From Bombyx mori (lineage: Eukaryota; Arthropoda; Insecta; Lepidoptera; Bombycidae), in the NCBI RefSeq assembly GCF_030269925.1, contig NC_085110.1, positions 2,108,001-2,172,000 on the forward strand: 64,000 nt of DNA. Direction: 5' to 3'. The first letter of the stretch is position 1, and each line of letters opens with the position of its first letter. This document shows, in pieces, positions 1 through 10,759 of the stretch. Below the pieces are notes generated by a model, which saw only the letters and a program-made list of their open reading frames with translations, was not told the origin of the DNA and made no database searches. The position numbers and the translations under genes were made by a program.

Positions 1-344
1 CCGCCGGTCAGTTGGAGAGGATAGAAAGAGACTGTACAGTGAAGAGAGTGCTGTTGTTTCGTCTGAGCGGAAAACTTCTGGTCGGACGAGCAGATACAGG
101 TAGCGCGATGCAGTTAGAAACGATCTCGCCCTTGGAATTCAAGAGCAGAGCAGTTTGTAGTTATTTATATGTGTTATTTTAAAATAATATTGATGTATTT
201 TGATGTATAGCATTATGGTGGGCCGAAGTCTCGCCTGTCAACAATTAAGCCATTCTACTGCACTCATTTAGGAGACCTGCCCCTATAGTTTTCTTGCTCT
301 TACATGAGCTGATAAAAAACAATAAATGTGACATTTAACATATT
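1..344. other. no gene recognised
   Basis: No open frame or known repeat is recognised. The stretch is moderately GC-rich up to about 130, then AT-rich, with an AATAAA signal near 330. It could be part of an unrecognised repeat. Confidence 0.3.
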
Positions 345-455
345 GTGGCCAGTGTTAGCAAATTATCTCAGGTCGAGCCCGTGAGCTCTCCTACCCGTCC
401 GCGCGTAATTTGAATAGCCTTTTCGGCTCCCAGTGAGTAAGTAGGGGAAAAAATG
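345..455 (+). mobile_element. jockey-like LINE 3' end fragment
   Basis: Matches the 3' UTR of the second LINE family in this window (see 29651-30115): GCCAGTGTTAGCAAATT, then GAGCCCGTGAGCTC, ending in a GTAGGGG-poly(A) tail. Strongly 5' truncated. Confidence 0.6.
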
Positions 456-535
456 AAGAATATGAAAGCCAATACGAAAGATAAGCAGCATCAAGGCCGT
501 TCGTCTGTGTGAACTGGGAAGTGCAAGGACCTCTT

Positions 536-782
536 AATTGGTGACAGGACCTCTTGTGAGTCCGCACGGGTAGGTACCACCACCCTGCTTATTTCTGCCG
601 TGAAGCAGTAATGCGTTTCGGTTTGAAGGGTGGGGCAGCCATTGTAACTATACTGAGACCTTAGAGCTTATATCTCAAGGTGGGTGGCGCATTTACGTGG
701 TAGATGTCTATGGGCTCCAGCTACCACTTAACACCACGTGTGCTGTGAGCTCGTTCACCCAAATAAAAAATAAATAAAAAGT
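536..782 (+). mobile_element. Bm1 SINE, headless class
   Basis: Runs from the GGACCTCTTGTGAGTCCGCA block to the A-rich tail. It lacks the tRNA-like head and begins near the boundary shared with about ten other copies here. The tail is AATAAAAAATAAATAAAA. Confidence 0.8.
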
Positions 783-788
783 TTTTTT

Positions 789-818
789 TGGCTATCAGCG
801 CATAGCTAGGGGGAAAAG
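789..818 (+). mobile_element. LINE 3' tail remnant
   Basis: GGCTATCAGCGCATAGCTAGGGGG-like tail text followed by A's, as at the end of the jockey-like LINE copies. Only the last ~30 bases remain, directly after the Bm1 tail. Confidence 0.4.
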
Positions 819-1828
819 TGTTTAACAGATCATCATACAAAAATCTTCAGAGAATTCATACAAGAGAAATGTAAAGGTTCAACATTCAACGGAATCACTT
901 TCAAAATACCATCAATCGGCACCACGCATCAAGCCCGCGACCTTTCGTCAGCCCCGCCTCGATTCCTAATCAATTACGGCTCGTGATCAGACCAGCCCAC
1001 CCGCCTCACTGATCGCACGAACTCAAAATATCAGATACAAGATCGATATCATATAATAACATTACTAAGCCCCAAATTAGCATAAATACGTGTAACCTAT
1101 TTTACTAGCTAATCTTGTTCGAATCAAAACACTTTTACGGTTTAATCTCGTGTTTTAATGTTATGTAATGTTAATGTAATGTTTTAAAATTTCTGGCGTC
1201 TCAAATAATTTGTATACAGTTGCCGTCGCGGCGCCGGCGTCGTCACGAAAAACCAATAAGGTTATTATTGTGTTTTGAATTTGATAAATAATTAAATATG
1301 TTAAAGTATCAAGTACATAAATATTTTAATATTTTTTGTTTAATATAATTAAGACTAATATTGGTTATTTATTCTTTTTAGTATTTTCTTTATGTGTAGA
1401 TCATTGATGTATTAATAAATGATGTTTTTATATATCTATGGTGTATATAGATTGCCGCTGCCTATTTATGACAGTAAGGGAAAGTTGATTGTCTCCATGA
1501 GGTTAAAATGAATTTGTTATAAAATTGTAAGTATTTTTCTTACCTTTTTACTATTTTATTACCTTGTTATTCCTTACTTAAGATTCAATTTGGAGGGTGA
1601 TTAGTATTTATTTAACAGTATCTCACTTCTGGTTCCTAAAACTACATACTTTTACATAAAAACCGTAAATCTCGCGTTTATTATTGTCATTATATTATTT
1701 CAGATATTTGGAATACTTTACAGCTTCGGTATGATTCGTTGACATTTGGAGTAATATTATACTAACTACCGTATTTTTTGTAAATAAAGATGAATTCCTG
1801 GACTTTATGTTTCTCTCATTTCGTTGAC
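819..1828. other. AT-rich intergenic stretch
   Basis: No gene or dispersed repeat recognised. A small GC-rich patch (about 1220-1245, GTCGCGGCGCCGGCGTCGTC) stands out from its AT-rich surroundings. The string ACTGATCGCACGA plus CTCAAAA (about 1008-1028) recurs near 38270. Confidence 0.4.
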
Positions 1829-1935
1829 TTTTTTTATTGCTTAGATGGGTGGATGAGCTCACAGCCCACTTGATGTTAAGTGGTTACTGGAGCCCATAGA
1901 CATCTACGACGTAAATGCGCCACCAACCTTGAAAA
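1829..1935 (-). mobile_element. Bm1 SINE, 3' part only
   Basis: Poly(T)-ATTGCTTAGATGGGTGG at the low end marks the 3' tail on the minus strand. The copy breaks off after the CCACCAACCTTGA block, so only about the last 105 bases survive. Confidence 0.8.
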
Positions 1936-1984
1936 CTTTTACCTTTATGATAGTATATGAAACGGATGAGGATTGCTGAAAGTC

Positions 1985-2080
1985 AGAATCACTAGTGTAA
2001 ATCGGGAGAGCCCTGTGTCTATCAGTGGACGTCCATGAGCTGATGCATCAGCTACTACATCATCATCATGATTATGAAGT
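1985..2080 (+). mobile_element. RTE-like LINE 3' tail remnant
   Basis: The text around TCAGTGGACGTCCATGAGCTGATG followed by CATCATCATCATG resembles the common insect RTE-type tail (a 'cagtggac...ggctgatgatgatg' ending). No coding part is left. Family assignment is from memory. Confidence 0.4.
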
Positions 2081-2248
2081 CGCGGCTAAGGCAAGGTTTC
2101 CGAAAAAATATCAAGTAAGAGTTGCTAGTAAGCAGCCCCAAGTCTATTTCTACCGCCAAACAACCTAGTATTTATTCAAAGCTATGCTGTCACACAATTC
2201 AGATGCGACTTCCGATGGCTCGTTAATTCATCAAGTCATAGAACACAT

Positions 2249-2351
2249 GTTCAAAATGTACTTGCAAAGATATTTTGACTTTCCTGTTCAAAATGTATGT
2301 TCAAAATGTGTATTAGACTTTCCTGTTCAAAATGTACTTGCAAAGATATTT
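2249..2351. repeat. 75-bp spaced direct repeat
   Basis: TGTTCAAAATGTACTTGCAA and the bases after it occur at about 2249 and again at about 2324, and the core TGTTCAAAATGT occurs four times in total. GACTTTCCTGTTCAAAATGT is also duplicated. This looks like a local tandem duplication; no function is evident. Confidence 0.75.
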
Positions 2352-2454
2352 TTATGACAATGCATTTTTGAATAAAGACAAGGTCGGTCCAAAACGCATA
2401 CTCTATAATTCCCCTTCACGTCACACGAGACTGACTTCACAAAAAAAATCTGGT

Positions 2455-2530
2455 GAGATCCCCCTGATAACGCGGAGGCACAGCGCTATGATACCAACTG
2501 TAGATAAGGGGTTCGATTCTCGGGCAGGCC
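2455..2530 (+). repeat. tRNA-like (SINE head?) remnant
   Basis: Contains GATACCAACTGTAGATAAGG followed by GGGTTCGATTCTCGGG, which looks like a pol III B box inside a T-arm. The 5' half does not form a convincing tRNA, so a decayed tRNA-derived SINE head is more likely than a tRNA gene. Confidence 0.3.
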
Positions 2531-2942
2531 GATGTTTTCCTTAGATAAGCGCAATTTTTTCCTTAAATAAGCTTTCATGTTAGACAAAGGTAATTTCTAA
2601 TGGTTTTAAATACGGTGGTTTTAAGACTTCCACTTAACATTGTTAATACGTCAATTCGAGCAGCCATTTTCCGATTTGTTTCTGTTATTTAGAATTATTT
2701 TAATATCATATAAAGTAGCATGCTTTACCATCAGTCATATCGTGAATAAGTCCGCCAAAAAATTGGTGCAATAAAGTTAATTAATTTACTTCTTTCGATT
2801 TAAAGCTTTTGTATCAGTTATTGAGTACAATAATAGTGTATTTTAAGAAAAATCTTTGAAACTCTTTAGTTTTAAAAAAGATTTTTCTTAGACGGAATCA
2901 CTCATTTGTTTGTCATTGAGTAAAAAGAGGGTTCAGTTTTGT
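2531..2942. other. AT-rich intergenic stretch
   Basis: No gene or repeat recognised. Confidence 0.4.
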
Positions 2943-2950
2943 ATACTTTT

Positions 2951-3397
2951 TTATTTATTTTTTATTGCTTAGATAGATGGACGAGCTCACAGCCCACCTG
3001 GTGTTAAGTGGTTACTGGAGCCCATAGACATCTACAACGTAAATGCGCCACCCACCTCGAGATATAAGTTCTAAGGTCTCAGTATAGTTAAAACGGCTAT
3101 CCCACCCTTCGAACCGAAACGCATTACTGCTTCACGGCGGAAATAAGCGGGGTGGTGGTACCTACCCGTGCGGACTCACAAGAGGTCCTACCACCAGTGA
3201 TTACGCAAAGTATAATTTTACGGGTTTGGTTTTTATTACACGATGTTATTCCTTCACCGTCGAAGTCAATCGTGAACATTTGTTGAGTACGTATTTCATT
3301 ACAAAAATTGGTACCCGCCTGCGGGATTCGAACACGGGTGCATCGCTACATACGAATGCATCGGACATCTTATCCTTTAGGCCACGACGACTTAATA
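2951..3397 (-). mobile_element. Bm1 SINE, full length
   Basis: Reference copy for this window. On the minus strand it starts with a tRNA-like head at 3393 (AAGTCGTCGTGGCCTAAAGG, an A-box-like segment; then GTGTTCGAATCCCGC, a B-box-like segment). A ~250-bp body follows, then the tail ending in poly(A), seen as poly(T) from 2951. ATACTTTT occurs at 2943-2950 and again at 3398-3405, a good 8-bp target-site duplication, so this copy inserted by target-primed reverse transcription. It encodes no protein and depends on LINE enzymes. The open frames across it are chance. Confidence 0.9.
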
Positions 3398-3405
3398 ATA
3401 CTTTT

Positions 3406-4152
3406 AATTTTTTTATATTAATTTTAAAAGAGATTTGTTTTCTTATTATATCACAGAGAACGCAATGAAGTGTTTTATTCTTCATTCATTCTGAAGTATT
3501 CCATATTATTTTATGTATTTAAATATAAGATATTTTTTAACAAGAAATGCTATACGACCCAAGATTTATGTCGCACTCCCATTGAATTTTTATCGATGTT
3601 TTCATATATATATTGCACTCCTTAAAAAGCCATATGCTAATTAAAATTCAACAGCAACGTTATCAAACGTACATTTATCGAAAGGAAATATCGAACTTCC
3701 AAATGAAACAACGTGTGCGATAGAGGCCGATAACGCGAATTAAAACAACAAAAAATTGTGGATATTAGACGGAATTGTATTTCAATTAGGCTTAATATCG
3801 ACAATACTAACAGCTGTTGAGCATTCGTGAGCACTTTCTTAGGTGCGCATACGTCGATTTATACGACAATTCGTCTCGCAAAATACAAAGTGTAAAAGAA
3901 TATTTAAGAATCCGAACTATCCGTAAAATTTCCAGCACTTTGACCAGTGAAACATTGGAAACCAATGCGCGTTGTCTATGGTATTTGTTACCAACAACGT
4001 CATTAACAATGCCAATGTAAGTACGGCATCTGTCCGTCATCTTTGGATTTTTCAATGATTACCCATATAATTTAACCGAAGCCCATAGACATTTTACGGA
4101 CAGTAGTAGTTATTGTGAGCACTCCCGGATATATTCCACCATCCTGCTTTTT
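3406..4152. other. intergenic stretch, no gene
   Basis: AT-rich. Open frames of 65-82 codons on both strands overlap each other and show no recognisable domain, so I treat them as chance. Confidence 0.4.
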
Positions 4153-4300
4153 TCCTACCTAATCGTTGGTTGGTAAGTGAGCTCACGGGCTCAACCTGAG
4201 AGAATTGCTAACTTGCCATAGCAATAGCAGTGCTTCGCTGAATCTACTACCGGATCGGAATTGCGACCGTTCGGAAGACCCGACAAAAAACTCAAGACAA
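4153..4300 (-). mobile_element. jockey-like LINE 3' end fragment
   Basis: Reads poly(T)-CCTACC at the low end, then GAGCTCACGGGCTCAACCTG, AGAGCAGTGCTTCGC-like text and CTACTACCGGATCGGAA, all in the order of the minus-strand LINE 3' UTR. Diverged. Confidence 0.6.
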
Positions 4301-4426
4301 TTCACAAGACATTCGTAAGACACGCGCTTCACAATACAACTGATTCAATATGACTTCATATCTTAAGGTAGTCTCCACTCGTCTTCGTTTAGAATATTGG
4401 TATGGTCTATACTTAATTATAACATA

Positions 4427-4873
4427 CTAGCGGCTCGCTCCGGCTGCGCTCGGGTCTTTAACAAAAATTTAAACGATATCTGAAGTTGTTTTATTTTTTT
4501 TAAATAAAAGAACACTTATTTCGGCATAACTACAATAGTTCGACATATGCTGTCGCGACACTTTTTGTAATTAATAATGTGTTCTACAAAGTCGTAGTAC
4601 ATTATTTTATTCTATCATCAATAGTTTTCGCAGGGCACGCGATATAAATAATATTTTCGGAAATTTTTTTACACCTTGGGTTACATTATTGGAGTTTTAG
4701 TAAAGATTCCTAATTTTTTTCAAAACAGATTATAGCCTATGTCACTCGGGAATAGTGTAGCTTCCAAACAGCGAAAGAATTTTTCAAATCGGTTCAGTAG
4801 TTTCGGAGCCTATTCAATACAAACAAACAAACAAATAGTTCCTCTTTCTAATATTATAGTATAGAGGTATAGA
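4427..4873 (-). mobile_element. non-autonomous Helitron, ~450-bp family
   Basis: On the minus strand it starts A|TCTATACCTCTATACTATA and ends GGAGCGAGCCGCTAG|T, the TC...CTAG termini and A/T target expected of Helitrons. The GC-rich 3' end (CCGAGCGCAGCCGGAGCG) can form a short hairpin. No open frame. A second copy lies at 62253-62707 in the same orientation. Confidence 0.65.
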
Positions 4874-5385
4874 TATATTGAAGCAGCGGTTTTAATAGGG
4901 ATGTGTTCAGACGTATGAATGTTTCATGGTATATAGACAGAAGTGTAGTACCGACATATGTATATAAGCTCGTATCAAAACATCACGAATTGGAAGCTCA
5001 CATTAAAACATTGTTCTGTTCGCGAGGGGATACAAGCCTGCTCACACATGCGCTTTGTGATAACCGCTCGTCTGTGTGTGAGTGTGTGTGTGTGAATGGC
5101 GCTCGATGAACTGATAAGAGAAGCGTTATCAGCACCGAGATTTCACGTTCATTATCAAGTTGTGTTTACATCTGCGCGGGGGGGGAGAGGGCTTCGATGT
5201 ACACACGCACAGCTTCGCTCTGAAGGGTACGTACGACTTTGAAATACACAATTGTTTATAGTATTATTATTATTATTTAATAGTCAGATAGATACCTTCC
5301 ATATCTGGTGGGGGTGATTGACGAACAAAAAAAACGTGTGGCTCATAACGAATTGTGAGGTCACAGGCGTCCGAAAATGGTGGCG
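4874..5385. other. intergenic stretch with (GT)n microsatellite
   Basis: No gene recognised. A GTGTGTGTGAGTGTGTGTGT tract occurs near 5073-5093 and a run of eight or more G's near 5178-5188. Confidence 0.4.
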
Positions 5386-5393
5386 AAATGTAT

Positions 5394-5516
5394 TTATTTG
5401 TTTTTTTTTATTGCCCGTGTAGGCAGACGAGCGTACGTCTCACCTAATGGAAAGTGGTTACCGTCACCCATGGACTTCGCAATGCCAGGAGCAGAGCCAA
5501 GAGGCTGCCTACCGTT
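5394..5516 (-). mobile_element. CR1-like LINE 3' end with TSD
   Basis: Poly(T)-ATTGCCCGTGTAGGCAGACG at the low end is the 3' tail of the CR1-like family (see 12682-13055). The 8-bp duplication AAATGTAT at 5386-5393 and 5517-5524 defines the insertion exactly. Only about 120 bases of 3' sequence were inserted. Confidence 0.75.
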
Positions 5517-5529
5517 AAATGTATGTTTT

Positions 5530-5755
5530 ATTTATTTATTTTTATTGCATAGGTGGATGGACGAGCTCAAGGCCCACCTAGTGTTAAGTGGTTATCGAAG
5601 CTCATAGACATCTACAACGTAAATGCGCCACCCATCTTGAGACATAATTGAGATATAAGTTCTAAGGTCTCAGTATAGTTACAACGGCTGCCCCACCCTT
5701 CAAACCGAAACGTATTACTGCTTCACGGCAGAATTAGGCAGGGAGGTATATGTAC
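5530..5755 (-). mobile_element. Bm1 SINE fragment
   Basis: Starts TTTTATTGCATAGGTGGATG and breaks off in the GCAGGGAGG block. It contains a duplicated GAGATATAA segment. It sits directly beside the CR1-like insertion. Confidence 0.8.
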
Positions 5756-6676
5756 TACGCGCCCAGTTGTCCTCAATTTACTGCTAATTCAATTAATATT
5801 TTCACAGACTTCAATTTGAATTATTCTGTGTATTGTATGCCATAAATTACGGTGCTCATATATCCGTTACTATACTAATAACAAAGTTGAATAATTATCA
5901 TCTTTTTAGAAGAGTATTATGTCTGAAAAATCAAATCCAACGGTTTGGCAAAAGGCCTTAATGGCCGCCAGTTGCATTTTAAAATGACACTTAAAGAAGA
6001 AGACATTGAGCTTCCATTCCTAATTTACGATTCTGTTTTAACGACCTTTGTCTAGTGCCATCATGATATTGTTTTTTTGAAACTAATACGTAATACATAA
6101 ATATCAACGTTCTAATATATTATGTATTACAAGCGTGACACGATATGATACGTACATAATATGTCTACTACTGATATTCAACTGATAACTTATCGTCAGC
6201 ACTAGAGATGATCAATATTTGCTCGCGATAACATCTTGTACACAATAAATGATAATATAATAAGTTATTTTTTACGTTAGTTATATGTTTGATGGTTATT
6301 TCTGTAATGTTTATGTGCAGGCAATACACTAGCGCGATGATACACTATAGTCCAATAGTGGTTACTTAATTCTAAGTGTCATAAGTACTAACCTTCAGTT
6401 ACTAATGCGGGGCAAGGAAAACGTATGTATTCTATCAAGCCAGAATGAGGAGTAGACTCTTCATAAAAAAAATTAACTTATGAACATGATTTTGGTACCC
6501 GATTCCCTTAAAACGTTAATATTATATATCAAAAAGCAATTAATTACTTTATGTGAAACAAGGTCCCATAGGGGAATGGTGCTCTCATGAGTTTCTACAT
6601 ATATTTCTCAAAAATAATAAAGGAATCAATAGACCAATATATCAAGAGCCATACCGACTAGGAAGAAGAATCACCT
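5756..6676. other. AT-rich intergenic stretch
   Basis: No gene or recognised repeat. Confidence 0.4.
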
Positions 6677-6905
6677 ATTTTTTTATTACTTAGATGGCCG
6701 TTGATGTTAAGTGGTTACTGGAGCCCATAGACATCTACAACGTAAATACTGTCACCCTTGAGATAATGAGACCTAAGGTATCAGTATGGGTACAACGGGT
6801 GCCCCGCCCTTCAAACCGAAACGCATTACTGCTTTACTGCAGAAATAGGCAGGGTGGTGGTGGTAACTACCCGTGCGGACTCACAAGAGGCCCTACCACC
6901 AGCAA
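6677..6905 (-). mobile_element. Bm1 SINE, headless class
   Basis: Low end TTTTTTTATTACTTAGATGG; high end GGCCCTACCACCAGC, the shared headless boundary. An internal deletion removes part of the tail region just after the poly(T). The 114-codon plus-strand frame crossing it is chance. Confidence 0.75.
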
Positions 6906-7073
6906 AACGATATGCAGAACGACAGTCGAAGTAAATTCGTTTTTGATAATCACTCTCCTTCGGTATAACGGTAGTAATACGGGAAGAAATCCCAGTGACA
7001 ACGGTGTGAGGAAAATCTTTAATATTTTAATAGAATAAAAAAGTGACGCTATAGTTTTATTGTTTCGTTTTAA

Positions 7074-7363
7074 TCTATATATAAAAATGAATTGCTGTTC
7101 GTTAGTCTCGCTAAAACTCGAGAACGGCTGGACCGATTTGGCTAATTTTGGTCTTGAATTATTTGTGGAAGTTCAAAGCAAGTTTAAAAGGTGAAAAAAT
7201 ATGAAAATGCTCAGAATGAAATAAAAATAACAATTTTGTTTTTCCTTTGATGTGTCTCCCCCGTCGGACGGTTTCCTTTTGTTTGTTTTAAGTTTATTTT
7301 ATACAAAAGTTTAGGTCCTTAATTTATCGATTGAGGCACTACGAAGTTTGCCGGGTCAGCTAG
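7074..7363 (+). mobile_element. non-autonomous Helitron, ~290-bp family
   Basis: Begins A|TCTATATATAAAAATGAA and ends GCCGGGTCAGCTAG|T. Internal text CTCGAGAACGGCTGGACCGA is shared with copies at 17570, 24918 and 36355. It has the TC start, CTAG end and A/T target, with no open frame. Confidence 0.7.
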
Positions 7364-8149
7364 TTGGTAATAATTGTATTTGAGAAAATGATTAATTTTT
7401 AAAATTTAATTATATTAAATTACTTTATTCGTGTTTCTCGGCGTTTTATTTGTCACATTTCTGTGTTTGTTGCTGTGACAGCGTAAAATGGACCTTAAAG
7501 TATAGTATTCGAAAACTATTCTCCTTCATTTCGTGTAAATATTATCCTTTAAACTTAGCTCGGCGGCTTTTTTTTGTGGTACAACAAGAAAACATGTCCC
7601 AGTCTGCCTTCAGATAAGCATCCGTGATGATATGAGCTCATATTTTGGTTAGATTGACAACGGGTCCGCCTCCGATTTACAGATTACAGGGCGTTTCGTG
7701 CGTCGTGTACACGACTAAAACGTTTGACATTGACAGCCGCTGTCAAAATATAATGGCGCATTACTTGAATCAAAGAATCAGCTAGAATATTAGAATGTGG
7801 AACACGAAAAAAAAAAGAAGAAAAGGAACTTCAAGAAAATAAACATGAGGAAATATTTGTGAATTCAAACATGAATGAACATAAATTACTGTTTATTAGT
7901 AGAATCAAGGAGGTTTTTCTTTTCAATATAACTAACTATACACCGCGATGAAAGCGTCTTTGATTGTTAGGATAACCTTTTGTCCATATCAGCAATATTT
8001 CATTAGCCATGTAACCATGTAGCCCATTGGCATTGTCTATACGTCTATAGTAATAAAAAACAACGTGGCTTAAAGGTCTAGTTACCAGGCCATAAAATTT
8101 AAAAAATTTTATCTAATTAACAATAACTATGTTCCACATGACACATTTT
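7364..8149. other. intergenic stretch, no gene
   Basis: No gene recognised. A slightly GC-richer patch at about 7650-7740 (GGGCGTTTCGTGCGTCGTG) has no identifiable feature. Confidence 0.4.
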
Positions 8150-8338
8150 CCCACTGAGTTTCTCGCCGGATTTTCTTAGTAGGTCGCGTTTCCGATGCGG
8201 TGGTAGATTCTGCGAAGCACTGGTCTTGCTAGGGCCAGTGTTAGCAACACTCCCGGTTTTAGCCCCGTGAACTCACCTACATGTTATGGCGAAGCTGAAA
8301 TAGCCTCTCTAGGCTATCAGCATAGGTAGAAAAAAAAA
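8150..8338 (+). mobile_element. jockey-like LINE 3' end fragment
   Basis: CCACTGAGTTTCTCGCCGGA through GCGAAGCACTGGTCTTGC to GGCTATCAGCATAGGTAG and poly(A). 5' truncated inside the 3' UTR. Confidence 0.75.
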
Positions 8339-9335
8339 CACGACACATGTGACGACAGTATTGAAAAACAACACACACATACACCGATACCATGATAAGT
8401 ATATCAGCGAAGTCGCCCTAACCACAAAATATCATTGTACGTAATAATTAAAACAATCCGCGTTGACATTAAAAACTTAAAAGCCAAGGAAGATAAATAA
8501 AAAGGCAGTACCTAAATTGACCTATACATAAAGCATTCCAAAAAAAAAAAAAAACATCAATTTACTTTATGTCCCTCGCGTAGAGATAAAAAATTTCTAC
8601 ACAGTAATAAAAATCCAGTATTTGCATTAGTCTGATATCAGACAAGCGAACAAGATAAAACGCAGGCGATCTTAACGACTTCTTTATCAGGAGAAATATA
8701 TGTGTTTCTTTTTCTTCTTCTGAGAATCATGAAGTTTTACTTTGCACACAAATAATAATAAAACGATAAGGAATATATATTTCATCTTAATGTTTTTAAT
8801 TATTGTTTATGTCTGTGATGTGTATTGCACAAGAATATGGACGAAGGACCTCTTATTGGAAATGTTATTCTTCTTTATATTGTACAATGAGACAGTTAAG
8901 CATTTAAAGTTTAAAGCTTTTTAATGCGGAATACATATAAAAAATATCGTCAGAAATTAAGTTTTTTCTCTACTTCAGTGAGATTATAATTAGACGTGAT
9001 GTAAAATAACATACAAAACGGTATTATCATTTACATATAATATTCTGTCCTGTTGCTTCTAATTGAGTTCACTATGACCTAATGTTACGGTAAATAAATT
9101 ATAATGTTGAGGAAATGGTCACAACAGATATTTAATACAAAATAAATTAGTGAAATGAATAGCAAAACGTTAGGGCAAAAGTACAGTATATGTTGCGGCA
9201 AAATAATATGTTTTTTTTATTAGAGGTCCAAGGTACATGAAAAGAAGAAAAAACAGAAAGTTTACGCATTCCAGTGTTACTGATTACGATCCGTAACGTA
9301 GAGCTTGATAACAATAACAAGTAAACAATACTCAC
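8339..9335. other. AT-rich intergenic or intronic stretch
   Basis: No gene recognised. If the exon at 9336-9444 is real, this lies in its downstream intron on the minus strand. Confidence 0.35.
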
Positions 9336-9444
9336 AGATTGTTTTGACGGCGGTGGCGCCGCCTGGCGGCAGCCCCCCTCCCGAGCAGGCGACCTCAAGC
9401 TCCTTGAGGTAGCTCAGCCACATCCACATCACAGAATCGTCCAT
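9336..9444 (-). CDS. candidate 5' coding exon of a host gene
   Basis: I do not recognise this product. On the minus strand an ATG at 9444-9442 opens 36 codons starting MDDSVMWMWLSYLKELEVAC and continuing through a Gly/Pro-rich stretch to AVKTI. A consensus splice donor, T|GTGAGT, follows at 9335, giving a phase-1 intron. The same frame stays open upstream to about 9591 without a stop or an earlier in-frame ATG, so the true 5' end may differ. The segment 9340-9600 is much more GC-rich than its flanks, unlike intergenic DNA here, and matches no dispersed repeat in the window. It could instead be a 5' UTR exon or a CpG-rich promoter with a chance frame. No partner exon was identified. Confidence 0.35.
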
Positions 9445-9599
9445 AACCACGTTAGGAGTGTACAAATTCAGTTTGTAAACACGAGTTTCGTGTCTGTCGT
9501 CATTCTTTGGCCGCGTAAAGTGAGTGACTGGCTGCAGGCGAAGTGTGGGGGCGCCCCTCTCCGGGCGCTGTGTCCGTACACGAACGCACACATAGCGAT

Positions 9600-9917
9600 T
9601 TGATCCCTTATCGGGTCGGTTTAACTAGCAATGGCCCCCGATCGTATCGGCCGGCTCGCGGTAACGTTGCATTGAAAGATAACGTCTGCGATTATATCGC
9701 TGTTTGAATAAACTTGTATAAAATGTCAAATGAAAAAAGCTGCGCGCCATAAATGTGCGTGTTTCAAGCGATCCAACAGATAGCGATGCGCCGTTACTGG
9801 CGATAAGTGATGCTGGCCGGTTGTTAGAAATACGTTCTTTTGGTTAATTGTTGGTGTGAACCAAATGTTTTTTGTTGCTCTGTTGTTTATTGACCTTGAT
9901 TTCACACGGTGCCGCTG
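9600..9917. promoter_or_regulatory. possible upstream region of the 9.4-kb exon
   Basis: GC-richer than average (GGCCCCCGATCGTATCGGCC near 9630) and upstream of the candidate minus-strand exon. I see no TATA box suitably placed on the minus strand. Weakly supported. Confidence 0.2.
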
Positions 9918-10088
9918 TGTGCTTAGTGCGAGTTTTTTAACGTTCTCGATAGCGTAAAAGTTAGAACAATTTTGTATGCAGTTGGAACAGCGCCCCTAGC
10001 GGCAAACGTAGGCAAACGATCCCATTCCATACAAATATGAGCTAACTTTTACGCTATCGAGAACGTTAAATAACTCGCACTAAGCACA
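9918..10088. mobile_element. 171-bp MITE with long terminal inverted repeats
   Basis: TGTGCTTAGTGCGAGTT...AACGTTCTCGATAGCG at 9918-9963 is matched in inverted orientation at about 10043-10088 with one clear mismatch, so about 46-base arms enclose a ~75-base core. The core contains AGCGCCCCTAGCGGCAAACG. There is no open frame and the target duplication is unclear. This is a foldback DNA element of unassigned superfamily. Confidence 0.75.
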
Positions 10089-10159
10089 GTGGTCGTGAGC
10101 GCACACGGTCACTTGTGGACGTCGGGAATACAGAGAGTAGAGTCAAGGCGGTGTCTAGC

Positions 10160-10252
10160 GTGAGGACTCTCCTCAAGCCTCGTTAGAAAAGGAACAGGTC
10201 ATAGCGTCCAGGAAACACTCTGGGATGGAAGCTCATTCCAATAATTTTGCCC
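10160..10252 (-). mobile_element. CR1-like LINE ORF fragment
   Basis: CAAGCCTCGTTAGAAAAGGA, CAGGTCATAGCG and GGAAGCTCATTCCA match the coding end of the CR1-like family in the same order. Diverged and lacking both ends. Confidence 0.55.
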
Positions 10253-10759
10253 GTAGGTCCGGGGGAAATGATTCTTTAGACATGTTTCTTCTTTCATCCT
10301 CTAGTCACGAAATGAATACATCTACCTACTTAATCTATCTCTGAAATTTCAAACACACGACCATCACACGACGCTATTATTCATTTTAAAATAGGGTGCT
10401 TAAAATCATTATTATTTGATTTCAATTTGAGTTCAAACATAAATTCGAAGTCTTGTAATAAAAAATTTAGTAACCATTTTATGAAAAGTTTTTCTTGTTC
10501 GGTTGAGGTAGGCGATCCGGCTCACGGCGCACTTGATATTAAGTTGTTACTCGAGCTTCTAGACATAACAACTACAATCGCAACCAGCCTGAGAGATAGA
10601 TGTGTCAATAGTTGTTTTCAAACCTAGAACACACAACTGCTAATAGTTAAAACTGTCAATACCTATATGGCTCACATAATGCCTTACAACGTCCATTGTT
10701 GGTCTATGTTATTCCGAATTAAGCACGAGATAAAGTTCTATAAAAAATAATATACTTTA
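10253..10759. other. intergenic stretch, no gene
   Basis: No gene recognised. A weak Bm1-like trace (GGCGATCCGGCTCACGGCGC, about 10510-10565) may be a decayed SINE 3' end. Confidence 0.3.

Noticed and set aside
1007..1028. ~21-base match with 38268-38290 (ACTGATCGCACGA...CTCAAAA)
   Set aside because: Too short and with unrelated flanks; not enough to call a repeat family.
3310..3393. Apparent tRNA gene with A and B boxes
   Set aside because: It is the tRNA-like head of a full-length Bm1 SINE, repeated at 22667-23103 and 56606-57041.
5178..5188. G-run as a quadruplex
   Set aside because: Only one long run plus a short one; it does not give four runs within the usual loop limits.
6694..7038. 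114-codon plus-strand frame
   Set aside because: It starts inside a Bm1 SINE on the opposite strand and runs out of it. Its sequence is explained by the SINE.
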